Assembly (NCBI GenBank): GCA_003313425.1
Contig: NHZP01000044.1
Coordinates: 124,001 to 188,000 of the forward strand
DNA length: 64,000 nt
DNA from: Pseudopyrenochaeta lycopersici
Lineage: Eukaryota; Ascomycota; Dothideomycetes; Pleosporales; Pseudopyrenochaetaceae
Reading direction: 5' to 3'
Shown: positions 47,785 through 59,446 of the stretch, in pieces
How the letters are laid out: each line of letters begins with the position of its first letter
Position numbering within the stretch: the stretch's first letter is position 1
Made by a program: the position numbers and the translations under genes
Notes under the pieces: generated by a model
What the model saw: the letters and a program-made list of their open reading frames with translations, nothing else
Told to the model about the DNA's origin: nothing
Databases searched by the model: none

Positions 47785-49065
47785 CTAAGGATACGAACTT
47801 GACGAAGTAGTAGTAGTAGTAGTAGTTTCGGTGTCTGCTCTCATGAAGAACGATCCTCTCTTTGCCGCGCGCTCCAGTGGCCTCTGGGACTCTGACATCT
47901 CAACTCGTTGCTGCGCGCTCCCACGATTGGAGTCATTATCTTCGTTCACTTCGCCTTCTTCCATCTCTTCTGAGAACCACGATTTCCAGATCGTTTGAGC
48001 TAGAATGTAGTGAGATGGTAGGCAGACGACAATTAGTCCCATTCCTGCCTCGAACATTGTCCAGTAGAGACCTGCGGTGATGATGACTGTAGCGATTGTT
48101 ACTATGAGTTCTTTGGTCAGTGAATCTTAATTACTCACGGTTGTCATGCCCGCTCGAATTGTACTTTTGTTTGAGAGATGAAATTGCTCGTAGAAAAATG
48201 ATCATTCTTGTAAGTGATGCTGCGACAGTACTATAATCGATTAGCAAGTACGTAATGGGTATCTTGATCAGAGTTGGACTTGCATAGCCGCGAAAAGGAA
48301 GATCACCATGACGGCTATCTTCCTAATCAGTGCCATCTCTAATTGGATAACCAGTGGTATCGGAACCATAAATATGAGCACGTCGATGAATAAATCTGTG
48401 CACACTAGCCATATCTCTTGGTCGTGAAGTCCGGGACAATGAGCCTTCAAATCTTGCACCGTCCCCCAGAATGCTGGAACCCGTCTTCCACAGATCAAAG
48501 CCATCGAGGACAAGAACCCAACCCCCCAGAGAATACAGATTACAATCAAGACCAGAAAGACTCTCCTCAAAAGTCGTCTCCATGGTGTGCAGAAGATTCT
48601 TTCATAAAAGAATAATAGGCTTAGTTTTGTACAGGTTAGAGCCGGGAATTGAAGCAATTCCAAAGCATACTCAACCTGCCACAGTGAGTCAATGACGCAA
48701 TGGATGTAGTCTGTCTCTCAAACCTTTCGCGTCAGAACCGTTTGGGGAGCAATAAAAGTGAGGTTTTGGTTCGAGGTAGGAGGTTGCGGAGTCGGGTAAC
48801 CTAACCCTTTGCACGCGACCCCAACAACGAGCGAGACACCCATCGCAATTATGGATACCTTGACAGACGTTTTAGCCAACATTCAAAGCATCATTCAATA
48901 ACTCACTAAGGCAGGCAATGTGAGCCAGTCATCGATCACTAGCTGTGATTTGGAGGATCTTCTGGATTGAAATCGTGTCCCTACGGCAATTGTACAAACG
49001 ATAGGAAAGACGATACCACAGGCAAGGACAGCCCCAGGAGAAGGAGAGGTGACTCCATGAGCCAT
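47785..49065 (-). CDS. Rhodopsin-domain integral membrane protein
   Basis: Five exons (49065-48907, 48858-48724, 48675-48284, 48230-48139, 48101-47785) total 364 residues. Seven hydrophobic segments are seen, beginning with VLACGIVFPIVCTIAVGTRF and DDWLTLPAL, then VSIIAMGVSLVVGVACKGLG, YALELLQFPALTCTKLSLLFFYERIF, and LFIDVLIFMVPIPLVIQLEM. These are hallmarks of the fungal rhodopsin-domain (PTH11-related) family of unknown ligand. Intron 3 (48283-48231) is GC..AG, starting GCAAGT; this is the only choice that keeps frame and gives AAITVAASLTRM. Intron 4 is uncertain: 37 bp, or a longer version that also keeps frame. The C-terminus is cytoplasmic and ends in Thr and Ser runs encoded by a short GTA-type repeat near 47806-47826. 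Confidence 0.85.
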
Positions 49066-49656
49066 TTTGCTACGTCTAGGAACAAAACAACAACGAAGAC
49101 ATGTAAGCGTTCGAGATGGTCTACAAAGAGTTATAGCAGCAGTAGGACGGCACTGCCCCGATCAAGCAGAGCGTTTGGCACCTGGGGTTCATGGTTCGCC
49201 CGTCACCCAAATACCTGTAGCCCTGTGCTAAATGAAATCCGCCTGACCCTAGTCTACCCCCCTGGTCGGAAATCCAACATTTCATTAATCAAAGCCCGAG
49301 ATCGTCGCAAGCTATGCGCGAGACATAAGCGGCATCGTAAAGCATCCCTGCAGCTAGAAGAGCAGTGCTTCTCACGCCAAATGTAACCATGACCTGCGCA
49401 ATTCTGCCCAATTTGTGACTTTTGGGGCCGGACTTGCCGCAGCACTCACACCAAAGTAGAAGGAGAACTCAATCGTCATTTGTATGGACGGAATTCAAAG
49501 AGGAAGCTCCCCCATAAGCCCACATAACCCCGCGTAGCCCAAACTAACAACAGATCATATGAGACACCTGCCAACGCTCCCATTTACGATACCCCGATCA
49601 CATGCGCTCCCCCAGACCCTGTGCCTGGATACCTCACAGACACATCTTTACAACCC
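49066..49656. promoter_or_regulatory. Upstream region of the rhodopsin-like gene
   Basis: About 590 bp between the rhodopsin-like start and the stop of the small-peptide gene. It should carry the promoter of the former and the 3' end of the latter. No repeat or recognisable site was found. Confidence 0.35.
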
Positions 49657-49884
49657 TCAGGCATTCAAAACTGCCGGATCCACTAACTCTGCAATGTGAA
49701 TGTCGGATTCCGAGGTTGTTCGTGCATTTAAGACCTCAGGGTCGTTCAATTGGACATCAACAGTACCTGCTTAGTCAGATACGTATAAAGTGGGTTAGAG
49801 AGGAAGGTACTAACCGACTGGAGCTGCAGCAACGAAGGTCCCAAGAAGCAACACCACCAGACTCGATAATACTGAGCCTTTCAT
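49657..49884 (-). CDS. Small secreted peptide with duplicated DPxVLNA motif
   Basis: Two exons, 49884-49815 and 49766-49657, are joined across a 48-bp intron (donor GTTAGT, branch CTGAC, acceptor AAGCAG) and encode 59 residues. Residues 1-21 form a clear signal peptide (GSVLSSLVVLLLGTFVAAA, cleavage near A20/A21-P22). The mature part of about 37 residues contains DPEVLNA at 32-38 and DPAVLNA at 53-59, the second ending exactly at the stop codon. There is no cysteine, no aromatic residue after the signal peptide and no dibasic site; a single Arg39 follows the first copy. The gene is divergent from the UstYa gene at 50561. A RiPP precursor or a small secreted effector are both possible. I recognise no family. 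Confidence 0.6.
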
Positions 49885-50560
49885 GATGTCTATGGTATGG
49901 CTAAGACTGCTGCGCATTCAGCATAGGCAACGCGTCATGACCTCTCCTCACTTACTGCAAAGGCCGTAGACTGAGACGTGATGTGGGATGAAATGTCAAT
50001 CACTCCAGGGATTTAGCTGTCGTGTGGATAGGGTTGCACAACGTTATCTGTAAGTCCAGTTCCTCTGAGCCGGAACCACCCTCCTTAAAGGTAGACTTGA
50101 ATCCGGGACTAAGTGGGGCCTTAGATGAACTGCTTGTTATATGTTATCCGTGCAGCGCGCAAAAAACTGATTGGGAAGCATGGCTGTATATCATGGAAAC
50201 CGGTTGGCACAGGTGTCAGGTCCGTAGGAGGATGCTGACATGGGTATTTCTTAACCAGGCGTGATTGGTCAAGCGTCCTGGGCACCAACACGGCAACGGC
50301 TGGGGTAAATGAAATAGCGCTGCATACATTCTCCCTAAGGGTAATGTCTGCGGAGTAGCTGCCATAACTAGACAAATAGCCGCATGACGCATGTCAATTG
50401 CCTGGATCCATGTACGCAAGCACGTAAGGCGTCCAGCGCCCGTGCTTGAGACTAAATGATAGCGCAATTGCGCGGGATGGCGAGCATTGTCATCTCACCT
50501 ATGCGCAGGCCGTTCTGTCTCAAGTCTCCTCCGCCTAACAGCTGCCGAGTGTATCACACC
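49885..50560. promoter_or_regulatory. Divergent promoter, secreted peptide / UstYa gene
   Basis: These 676 bp separate two divergent start codons and probably contain both promoters. No clear palindromic regulator site or gene was identified. Confidence 0.45.
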
Positions 50561-51540
50561 ATGGACAACTACGATCATCAGGATGAGCGTTTGCTTCCGT
50601 ATGAGAATGTAGAGTCTGAAAAGGACCTTCACCTGACCTACCCTCTCCAGACTGGCAAACACCCAAAACGGCATGTACTCGCTGTGATTATATCCGTTTT
50701 GGTGGTATCTCTTGCTTCGAACATTGTCCTATTAGTGTATTTAAAGACCTTACGCATGCAGCAAGGGCATTGCATATCGGAATACAGTAAGTCTACTGCT
50801 AAGCCTGGTTGTGCAGACTACTGCTAACCAATTGCCTCGTAGCCGGGCTCAATCATGACAAAATTGTGCCCTACCAAGTCTACACTGACTACATGCATGA
50901 GAATCGCACTATCTCAGATGATCTGTGGGAACAATTGGACTCCAGTCCTATAGTGGTGGCTCTGGACCAGGAATATACTGATACTCATAACCTCAAGCCA
51001 TCCATTCCGTTCCCCTGGGACCAATCAAAAGGACTGTACCATATAAAAGCGTTTCATCACATCCACTGCCTAGTAAGTCATCGCGCAAAGGTCTAGGCTG
51101 GAGTCGTGGACTAAATAACACAGAAAAATGTCCGCCGAGCTTACTTTGATGCCTTAGAAGCTTCTCCAGACTCAAAACCTTTGATCTCCCCAAGACATAT
51201 TGAGCATTGTCTCGACACACTTCGGCAAGATGTCATGTGTTTCGCAGATGATACACCCATGCCGACTATAAGCCAGCGACATAAGATAGGGGATGGTCAG
51301 CCAAGGAAGTGTAAAGACTGGGACGCGCTAGTCAGGTGGACGCAAGAGCTGGAAAGACAATCGTGTTTTAAGATGATCGATGAATACAGAACAGTTCCGA
51401 ATTCCCTAGAGGAGTTTGCTTTCTGTCCAAGCGGGAGCCCGTACACCAATGTGATGACGAGATACTTCGAACGATGGGGTCACAAAGATCCTTTCACCAA
51501 GGACGCCAGCAAAGAAAGTCACGAACGTTCACGACCTTGA
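50561..51540 (+). CDS. UstYa-family (DUF3328) oxidase-like protein
   Basis: Three exons (50561-50786, 50843-51072, 51124-51540) are joined across introns of 56 and 51 bp and give 290 residues. One membrane segment lies at residues 39-61 (VLAVIISVLVVSLASNIVLL). The two diagnostic HxxHC motifs are present: HHIHC at 147-151 and HIEHC at 177-181, the second within HIEHCLDTLRQDVMC. UstYa proteins act in fungal RiPP and other metabolite pathways, where they catalyse oxidative cyclisation, chlorination or related steps; the His/Cys motifs are thought to bind metal. The start at 50561 (MDNYDHQDERLLPYE) matches the short charged N-terminus of the family; an upstream in-frame ATG at 50456 is less likely. 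The gene diverges from the small secreted peptide gene. Confidence 0.9.
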
Positions 51541-51969
51541 TATATCAAGTCGGTTATGTTGCTGCGCTTGCGAGGTTTAAAGCCGTCAGAAGAAGGATTG
51601 AGGATGGAAACGGACCAACAAGCTGAGATGTGCAGGAGGAAGTTCGCATGAAGATACCTCAAATTATACAGTTCAGATGGAGCTCGAACGCTTTAAGAAA
51701 GGGCTTTGAAGGCATTACGGATCTTACGATGACAGCTTCAAGATCATTGGGGAGCAGATCGCGGATAACGATGGCGGCATATTGTAGAGAGTGCACGGGC
51801 GAATCTACATAGGGCCAAATCGTAGAGAGACGCGGAACCTCATTGATGCCGAAAGCACCCTGAAGAAACTCGAAGGAAAGCACACAGAAAACTTCGGTAT
51901 AGCTAAAATCCACTCCACTGGGCAAGAATCCGACTCTATCTTAATTGTGTGCGGAGACACAACAAACTA
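51541..51969 (+). pseudogene. Unrecognised coding relic after the UstYa gene
   Basis: From about 51631 to the TAG at 51967-51969 one plus frame reads like protein (SNYTVQMELERFKKG, then HYGSYDDSFKIIGEQIADND and RVHGRIYIGPNRRETRNL). It is broken only by TGA near 51707 and TAG near 51785, each a possible Trp or Gln/Arg codon before mutation. I do not recognise the family. It looks like the C-terminal part of a gene that died recently. Confidence 0.45.
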
Positions 51970-53399
51970 GCACATTCAATTGCTAATGGACATGTGGGAG
52001 TGTTAGCACACCTGGGCTGGATAATCTTGCTGGGTACAATCTTGTTATTAATTTTATTAGGTTAATCCTAACAACTGGTACTTCGTGTTCTCTAAGGACG
52101 TGGTAGAGATTTAAGACAGACTAGAAAGCGAAGGCGTGCAGATAGGCTATGTATGGATGATCTGTTCACGATACTACATAACGTTGTAGGGTCGAGGATA
52201 AACAAGTAGAACGAACAGCTACAGCCAGTCCAGGAATCACCCGTTGATAGACAGAAATCTGTATTTAAATGTATTAGGAGGCTCCTATTTGTAGCACCTA
52301 TTCACAGCAAGTGCGTATTATTAAATTCTGATATAGGAGGACTAGTTATTGTTTGCACTAAACAATCAGCAGAGGTTTTGCACTGACGAGCATTCCGTTA
52401 CGAGACCTGTCATGCGCTTCCAAATACGGTACAAGAAGTAGTCGAGGGGCTAGTACTTGACTGCCCAAGCCTTTATTGATTTCTCACACGGCTGCCTCTA
52501 CACGTATTATTTCCTGACCTGAATTGATCTGACCTGACCTGACTTTTCTGAACGAGACTATATTCAATCTTCGCCGGCCTCTCCGAGCTTTGGGAGTCGC
52601 CGCAATCGTTGGCCATGGCGCAAGTCATGCGACGCGGGTATAGCCTATACGGGCAGGCAACCTATCCCCTGCTTCCGAACATTACTTACGCAGAATGCCA
52701 CCGTAAGTCCCAAAATGCGTACGAAAGTAACGTACATATTTGTAAGTCACTAAAAGCATTCCACATTCTTAAACCGCCAGAAGCGTTCTGTGAGGCCGTT
52801 GTGGTACCAAGTGTAGCCAGTGGTCACATAGAACCTGTTTATCAAGTGAACGATTTCAATCACTGTAGAGCTGTGGCGCACGTGGGAAGAGAACCATCTA
52901 CAGAAAATTAAGGGCTTTCCTTAAGGGCCGACGTTTTTAACTGTCCTCGAGGGTTGACTTCTATATCTTATTGATTAAGTTTACCTACAAGCTATAAATT
53001 GGGCACTTGAAATGCATGACACAATCTGCTATTGTAGGATGCATATAAATGGAAGCCGTCATAGTAGCGATTTCGCGCATGCCCATCTGATACAGAGAAT
53101 AATAATAGTCGGGCCGTAACATACATGATATTCGATAAAATCCTCCAGCCTCCACTTGGTTCGTGCCACGCAGCATCGTGGATTAGTATGGATATTGAGC
53201 TTTAAACAAATGCTAGAATTTTAAAAGAACACTTTAGTAGAGTAATAAAGATATCCTTTTCTACATTGCATGGTTAATATATAGTATGTTTAACCATTGT
53301 ACGTCGATACAAATTCAGCAGAATCGAGATCTTCTGCATTTATGTCTGACTTCTTGGCTGATCTTGAATTTTTCTCGATGAAACTCGGACCGCGCTGCT
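51970..53399. other. Stretch without supported gene
   Basis: No domain is recognised. A 100-residue plus frame at 52609-52911 has no motif. A short AT-rich patch with a GACCTGACCTGACTT repeat lies near 52530-52545. The minus frame at 52985-53176 may be debris of the methyltransferase upstream on that strand. Confidence 0.3.
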
Positions 53400-54200
53400 A
53401 ACGTCGCACATCTGTTGCCAGCTACAAGGGACCGCATGCGCGGAATGACCGTGGGACTTGATTGACTTCTATACAAATGCTGTCTGTGCAATCTCTCGTA
53501 TTTGCAGTCCGCGCATGAGTCCCCCTTGTAACTTGCGCATCTCTGCCACCACACGCTATCTGCAGGTATTGTGGCGGGGATGCTTCCTCCCAACATATAT
53601 ATCAACAGTAATTATAAACTTACTGGATGTTATAATTTGGGAACGGTTCTTGTTCCAGATTGATAAGTGCATCCACGGAATCCGTACTTGCGCCGGGTAT
53701 ATGATCGGCCTCAGGTTCGTCTTGTCGTGTTCAATCCATCGGATGTAACCTCCTGGCTCTAGATTGGCCCAGCTTCATCGAGTGCTTTCAATGGTACCAA
53801 TGTGGGAGGGTATATCGTACTTAGTATCTTCGCAGCGTTGTCAAGTATCAACTCCAAACGAGTCCGGGGCACCATGATCAAAAGGCGAAAATGGATAACG
53901 TCAAACTTCTCAATGAATTCCTCTGGAAAGAGGTCGTGATATGGTGCAAATGCAATCTTATATTGTTCGGGAGCCATTCTTTTCGTGGGGAGAATTTGTC
54001 AAAAGTATCGAAACCACACATCGATGCTGATAAGATAGTACCTTGGGTGATGTCGAGAGACCAGATGGCAGTTGAACCCCCATTTCTGCCACTAGGAGAG
54101 ATGAGAGACTGGATGCATCCGATGGCACCAGTGCAGCTCGAATCTTGGGATGTAGTGTATATCCCGTGAGTTGCTTCAGAAAGTAGTGAAAATAATCCAT
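53400..54200 (-). pseudogene. SAM-dependent methyltransferase pseudogene
   Basis: The minus strand reads MDYFHYFLKQLTGYTLHP near 54180, then a degraded stretch with stops where the AdoMet-binding GxGxG motif should be, then PYHDLFPEEFIEKFDVIHFRLLI near 53880-53940. After a shift near 53760 it reads LEPGGYIRWIEHDKTNLRP. This order matches fungal class I methyltransferases of the secondary-metabolism (TAM/LaeA-like) type. At least one frameshift and two stops make it non-functional. It lies in the decayed part of the cluster, next to the dead diterpene synthase. Confidence 0.7.
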
Positions 54201-55237
54201 TCTGCCATATGTTAAGGAGGTGTATGCGAGATGTCAGATTAGATTTATTTTGCAGAGGTGATCCAATCTTAACCTTCGCCGTAGCCTTTAAGTTCTGCCA
54301 TTGTGGTTTGAGATCTAACCCGTCACTTTAAATTCGTAGTAGCACAATTGACCTTTGGTGTTTCTCCAGTGTATATAGAAGGTTGAGCACATAAATACTT
54401 CGAGGTGTAGCCGTGGTGATAGCTTGCATTGTCGGCAACTACATCTAGGCATTGGAAGCATCTCACCCTTCTAATCAGTCACCTCTGGGAATGCGCCCCA
54501 GAGTCTGATCTTCTGTGATCCCATAAAACCGTTCGGGCATTTAATTATTCTTCACCATGGGGATTTAGTTTTGTTGGCCGAGGACGACGTGCCTGTAGGG
54601 ATCGCGCAGTTGGATTAAAAGTAACTATCGCAATATATTAGATACCGGGTCCTCCTGCAACTCCGCGATGACACTTCCGCTGGGTCCCTGTCGCGGTAAC
54701 ACACCAGCGGCCCTTGTCTGTCTACAGGTTGAGACGCCATCCTAAAGATCCACGCTTTCGGAAAGTTTTGGCCAGTGCCAGTTTGTCCAAGTGGATCACG
54801 GAGATTGAAAGATGAGCGTAGGCTCCCCTGCAATCTAGGACTTGCATATGAAAGCATGTATTGAGTAATTCCCATGAGTTGCCGGCAAATGCTGGTTCAA
54901 CCACCTGACCTTTGTGGTTAGCTATCCAGGCGACATTAAACAGCGGGTTAAGGCCTTATGTCAGTTGTATCATATGCCGTACTGAGATTTAAGTGTTTAC
55001 CAGCCATCAGCAACCAGTAAGCAAAAATAGTTTGCCACGCATTCATGGAAGCCATCTTTGGAAGTGCTTCGCAAAATATAAGGTAGCGTTTATCAGTACA
55101 GGTGGCGCCATCTTATGGCCTGTTAGCCCGTTTGTTAGTTCTCTACTTAACCAGCAAACTTTGTTCATGATTGGTTCTGAAGACGATATCCCACAGTAAA
55201 CTGCAGTGAACTTTGTACACCTGCCATTTGATCTCAG
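54201..55237. other. Stretch without recognised gene
   Basis: Overlapping minus frames at 54615-54904 are not recognised. The last few hundred bases should include the former promoter of the diterpene synthase. No transposon ends are seen. Confidence 0.3.
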
Positions 55238-56509
55238 GTGAAGATGGATTCACTTGCACCAGGAAACGGTCGACCTTGTCCAACCCCTCAAGAAGTCTTT
55301 GGATATATCTCTGCCAAGAGTGAGGGAGCTCTTACTCAGTTTGGGTCGTTTAGCTCAGCGATGTACGACATAGCATGGCTCTCAATGGTGGATAGACCAG
55401 ATGGCTCCAGCCGCTTTCCAGAATGTTTTGAGCATCTGCTAAAAACCCAACACGATGACGGCACATGGACATCCTACGGATCACAGATCGATGCCGTGCT
55501 GAACATGTTGGCGTCACCACTTGCGATGGTAGAGAAGCTCAAGAAATTGCTTGCTGGCTCAGAGAAGCGTCTGCTCCAGGCAAGAATTAATAAAGCCAGA
55601 AATGGTGCCCAGACACTCTTGCAGGATTGGGATGTCAACAAGACCGTACATGTTGGGTTTGAGATCCTGGTGACTAGTTTGTTTCAACTGCTAGAGGTAC
55701 ACAATATCACTTTCGACTATCCGGATCAAGCGAAACTCAAAGCGATTTATAACGTGAAGATGGCAAAATTCACTCCTATGATGGTGTACGCGCCTGTTCA
55801 GTCTACCATCCTCCACTCAGTCGAAGCATTGGCTGGCAAGATTGACTTCAACAAATAAAACATCATTGTACTGCGCGTTGCGGTATAATGGGCTCTATAT
55901 CAGCAACGGCTGCATATCTAATCAATTCGACCGAATGGGACGATCGGGCCAACACATTGGAAGTGGATCAATACCACCGGTACAGACGACACAGGTCGCC
56001 CATTCTCGTGGCTCTTCTTTGTCTGCCTCATCAGCGAGGCCCATGAAACTTTCTTGGATAGTATGCCAGCCAGGTATTTCGGTTAAAGCCTTGTAAGACA
56101 CCTTTCGGTTCTTTGCCGACAATACAATGACTTTGGCTCTGTCAAAAGAGATACAACGGAGAACAACCTGAACAGTGTTGATTTCGCTGAGTTTGGAACC
56201 AATTCCAAGCGTCTCAATCGCCACACATCAGACTCCAAGCGCCCTGGCATTGTCGCAACAGAACAGGCGAAGAATTATCTTATGGCAGTCACTGGGTTTG
56301 AAAGAACACAGACGAATAGCGCTTTGGGCATGCTACATAATATCATTGATAACCAAGATATCATCAAGCAGATGCAGGTGTTCGTAGACGTGACGGATAC
56401 TTTGGTCAAGTTACGTCATGAAGGTTATAGCCAATCAGAATCAGTCGAAGTTCCAAGAGAACCAGTAGAACATTTCTTTTATCGTAGCTGTACCCAACAA
56501 GTAATCTAG
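55238..56509 (+). pseudogene. CPS/KS-type diterpene synthase, internally deleted
   Basis: The first 206 codons read the N-terminal part of a fungal bifunctional copalyl diphosphate/kaurene synthase: SSAMYDIAWLSMV (S-YDTAW block), FEHLLKTQHDDGTW, then VHVGFEILVTSLFQLLE. TAA at 55856 ends this frame; one shift later MGSISATAAYLINSTEWDD (from 55888) continues the same domain. Near 55955 the sequence jumps to the C-terminal alpha domain: WKWINTTGTDDTGRPFSWLFF, then, past a TAA near 56083, QYNDFGSVKRDTTENNLNSV and the closing helix to 56509. About 500 residues are missing, including the class II DxDD and class I DDxxD/NSE centres, so it is catalytically dead. The intact enzyme would cyclise geranylgeranyl diphosphate. 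The P450 immediately downstream fits a diterpene pathway. Confidence 0.85.
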
Positions 56510-57148
56510 TGATTTAAGTTCATAGCATTATCATTTCCACTAGAAATACCAATACACTACTAAGGATGTATGGGCTTACGATAGCAACTCTTGCTTAATG
56601 TGATATGAACCTATTCCAGAAGCAAGTTCGTAGGGTGAAAATTATGAAGTACTAAAAGCGTCGAACCATCTTTCTTGGTAGCTCTTCTGCGATATAAACA
56701 TTTAAATGGAACTTGATCTTGTTGTCGAGAGCCCGGATGACCATTCTCTTGTATGTATCCATACTTTTTTTGTATCACCGCCGATACTCCGTGAAGCACT
56801 CTCGTCAACCCTAAGTTCCAAAAAATAATTCTCACGGTTGACTAGAGATTACGCCTTGGCGATGGGTACGGAACGGTTCCAACTAGATTAAACTCCGCCC
56901 AGCGCCTGCACATGCAAGCGGACACGTTACACCATACTCATATACTCAGACCGGGGTGTTGCACAATGTACCTAGGGTCTATTTACGCCAATTGGGTAAT
57001 AACACCGTGCTGTGCCAACAGATCAGTAGCGAATGAGATGTACTTCGAGACTTGCCTCATGCCTTCTTGCTGATAACTTCGGGTTATAAGCAACACGCAC
57101 CAGGTTTGTTTGCGTCGTCAACGATATTGTGGTCCACACGCCGTTGTA
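56510..57148. promoter_or_regulatory. Intergenic region, synthase remnant to P450
   Basis: About 640 bp that should hold the P450 promoter. No gene is supported; the short minus frame at 56611-56835 has no motif. Confidence 0.35.
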
Positions 57149-58948
57149 ATGATTTTCGCAACTACTTCTACGTCATCGCTCACAAATGACATATCCACAA
57201 TCTCTGCAACGGAATTCTTCAATCTCAGCCTTGTGATCTTGCTCGTGTTCTCATGGTATCTGAACCGGACTTCGGTCAATGCGCCTTTTGCTGGTTATCG
57301 ATCATGGTTTGAGCCGACTTTCTTAGTGAGGCTGCGGTTCCTCACAAACGCCAAAAGCATTCTGACCAGCGGATATGAGAAAGTAAGTGAAAAAAGCATG
57401 TCGACCTCAATCCCAACTACGATCTAACGGGAGATTAGCACAAGAGTGGAAAGTTCTGGGTCCGCAGAATCGACGGTGATACCCTAATCCTCTCCAACAA
57501 CTATCTTGAAGAGCTTCGCCTGTTTCCCAACACAGTCTTGAGTAATGCACATGCCCAGTACCAAGTAAGATGACGCACCAAAGCAAAGTTGGTGTATGCT
57601 CATGAGCTCTATCTAGAATATCAAAGGGAAGTACACATACGCTTCGGTAGTGCTGCACAGCACACTTCACACACGCGTCCTGCTGCAGCAGCTCACGCCG
57701 AAGGTTGGTTTCTATGCCCTACGCTCGAAAGCCGCTTTCGACGAGGCCTTGTACAGTTTAATACCCCGCTCCAAAGGTAATAGCGAAAGCCATACCCAAA
57801 AGCGTCTGTGCACTATATTAACACACGATCTAGAATGGGTGGAATTGGATATCCAATCTGTTGCCCGAAGCATCGTTGCCCGAATGACGGGCGCGGTCTT
57901 TCTCGGTTCCGCCACGGCTTGCAATGAAGAGTGGCTGAATATCAGCATTCAGTACCCGATGGACACATTCCAGACTGCCTTTCAGCTGCGCATGTTCCCC
58001 AACTTCATGCACCCCTTGCTGGCAAGGCTGCTTCCCTCGCGCTACAGGCTGCAGGACCATCGACGAAGAGCGGGGCGCATAATTAAGGAGCTGATAACGG
58101 AGCACCAGAGGAAAGTTGAGGGTGGTGTCAAGACTGAAGATACGCTGCTCGAGTGGATGCTGGACAATGCCGTAGGTACGGAGGAAAGTCTCGAGGAGAT
58201 GAAGAGCAGGCAGCTTGTTCTCACGCTGGCTTCCATCCATACCACCGCGCTTGCGCTCAGCCACGCGTTCTATGACCTCTGCGCTCACCCAGAATACGTC
58301 GAACCTTTGCGCGAGGAAATTGAGAGGGTCACGAAAGAGTTCCCCGGCAACGAAGACTTTGTCAATCATGGGCTCCAACGCCTTGAGAAGATGGATTCTT
58401 TTCTGGTGGAATCGCAACGCTTTCACCCTCCTGTCCTGAGTAAGTGTCTATCCTCCCCAAAGCCGTTATGACTCTCCCATAACACTGCCACAGTGTCCCC
58501 CCAACGGGTTGCCAGAAAGTCCATAAACCTTCAAGATGGCACACGCATCCCGCCCGGAACGCGAATCGCCTTTCCTTCAGCTGCCATACTCATGGACGAG
58601 GCCGTGACGCCAGACTCCTCCGTGTTCGACGGATTCCGCTCCTACCGCAAGCGTCAACTCCCTGGAGAGAAATGGAACCACGTATGGGTGCAGACAGGCA
58701 AGGAGAACCTCGCCTTCGGGCATGGCAAGCAAGCCTGTCCCGGTCGACACTTTGCAGTTGCAGAGATCAAAGTGGTGCTATCCAGAATAATCAGCGAGTA
58801 CGACGTTAAGTACTGGGCGGGGCATGTCCGGCCCAAGACATATTACTTGGACGAGAATGTATTTCCGGATCCTTGGGCGAAGCTGCATTTCCGACACAGG
58901 GGTGCAGGAGTAGAGTTGGCAAGCGGGAAAGCAGGTATCGCGATGTGA
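57149..58948 (+). CDS. Cytochrome P450, ent-kaurene-oxidase-like
   Basis: Five exons (57149-57382, 57445-57564, 57617-57776, 57834-58439, 58494-58948) give 524 residues in an intact frame. An N-terminal membrane anchor (FFNLSLVILLVFSWYL) is followed by the proline-containing NAPFAGYRSWFEP block. The I-helix reads TLASIHTTALALSHAFYDL; an Ile-His-Thr-Thr sequence replaces the usual A-G-x-D/E-T, a feature of the fungal ent-kaurene oxidase-like group (CYP503 and relatives). VESQRFHPP is the ExxR region, and FGHGKQACPGRHFAVAEIKV is the haem-binding loop with its cysteine. It is an ER-bound monooxygenase, probably acting on a terpenoid, consistent with the synthase remnant just upstream. The exact substrate is not determinable. 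An alternative upstream TTG start was rejected. Confidence 0.9.
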
Positions 58949-59446
58949 GATGCTGACATTGTACGTTATGCGCCTCCTCTAAGCGATGCGGGTGATCAGA
59001 TCTGCACGGAAAAGCCGTTAGAATGCAGCTTTATCACAAGGATTTAGATGAACTGTGCCCCGCCTAACCCCTTCGTTGGTCCCCGAAGCCCTGTCATCAG
59101 ACCTGCACATGAACGAATTTTTATCCACTCTAGTTGGGAATTTCAACAAAAAATATCCTGCATTGACAGTAATGGATATCTATGGGTTTTTCTCCGTGGG
59201 ATATAATTTGGTAGCGAAATCTGCTAGGCTTAGAGCTATTTATGTTAGCTAGTATATCTACCAGACGTAATTCAACCATAGAATAGATATATTTATCTAA
59301 CCGGATAGTATAGTCCGTGAATGCTGTGGAGGGTGCGGAGTTTTGGTGGAGAATTTCCATTAAACGAGCTCGCGGCTTATGGACGGATTTGATTTGATCA
59401 CCTCATCCTTATATGTGCCCAGGTGGCTGGTCTATCAATTAGCCAA
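58949..59446. terminator. Convergent 3' region between the two P450 genes
   Basis: About 500 bp separate the stop codons of two convergent P450 genes. Short frames on both strands have no motif. It should contain both poly(A) sites. Confidence 0.4.

Noticed and set aside
48967..49386. Plus-strand frame of 139 residues, Arg/Ser/Thr-rich
   Set aside because: It is antisense to exon 1 of the rhodopsin-domain gene and its upstream region; no motif supports it.
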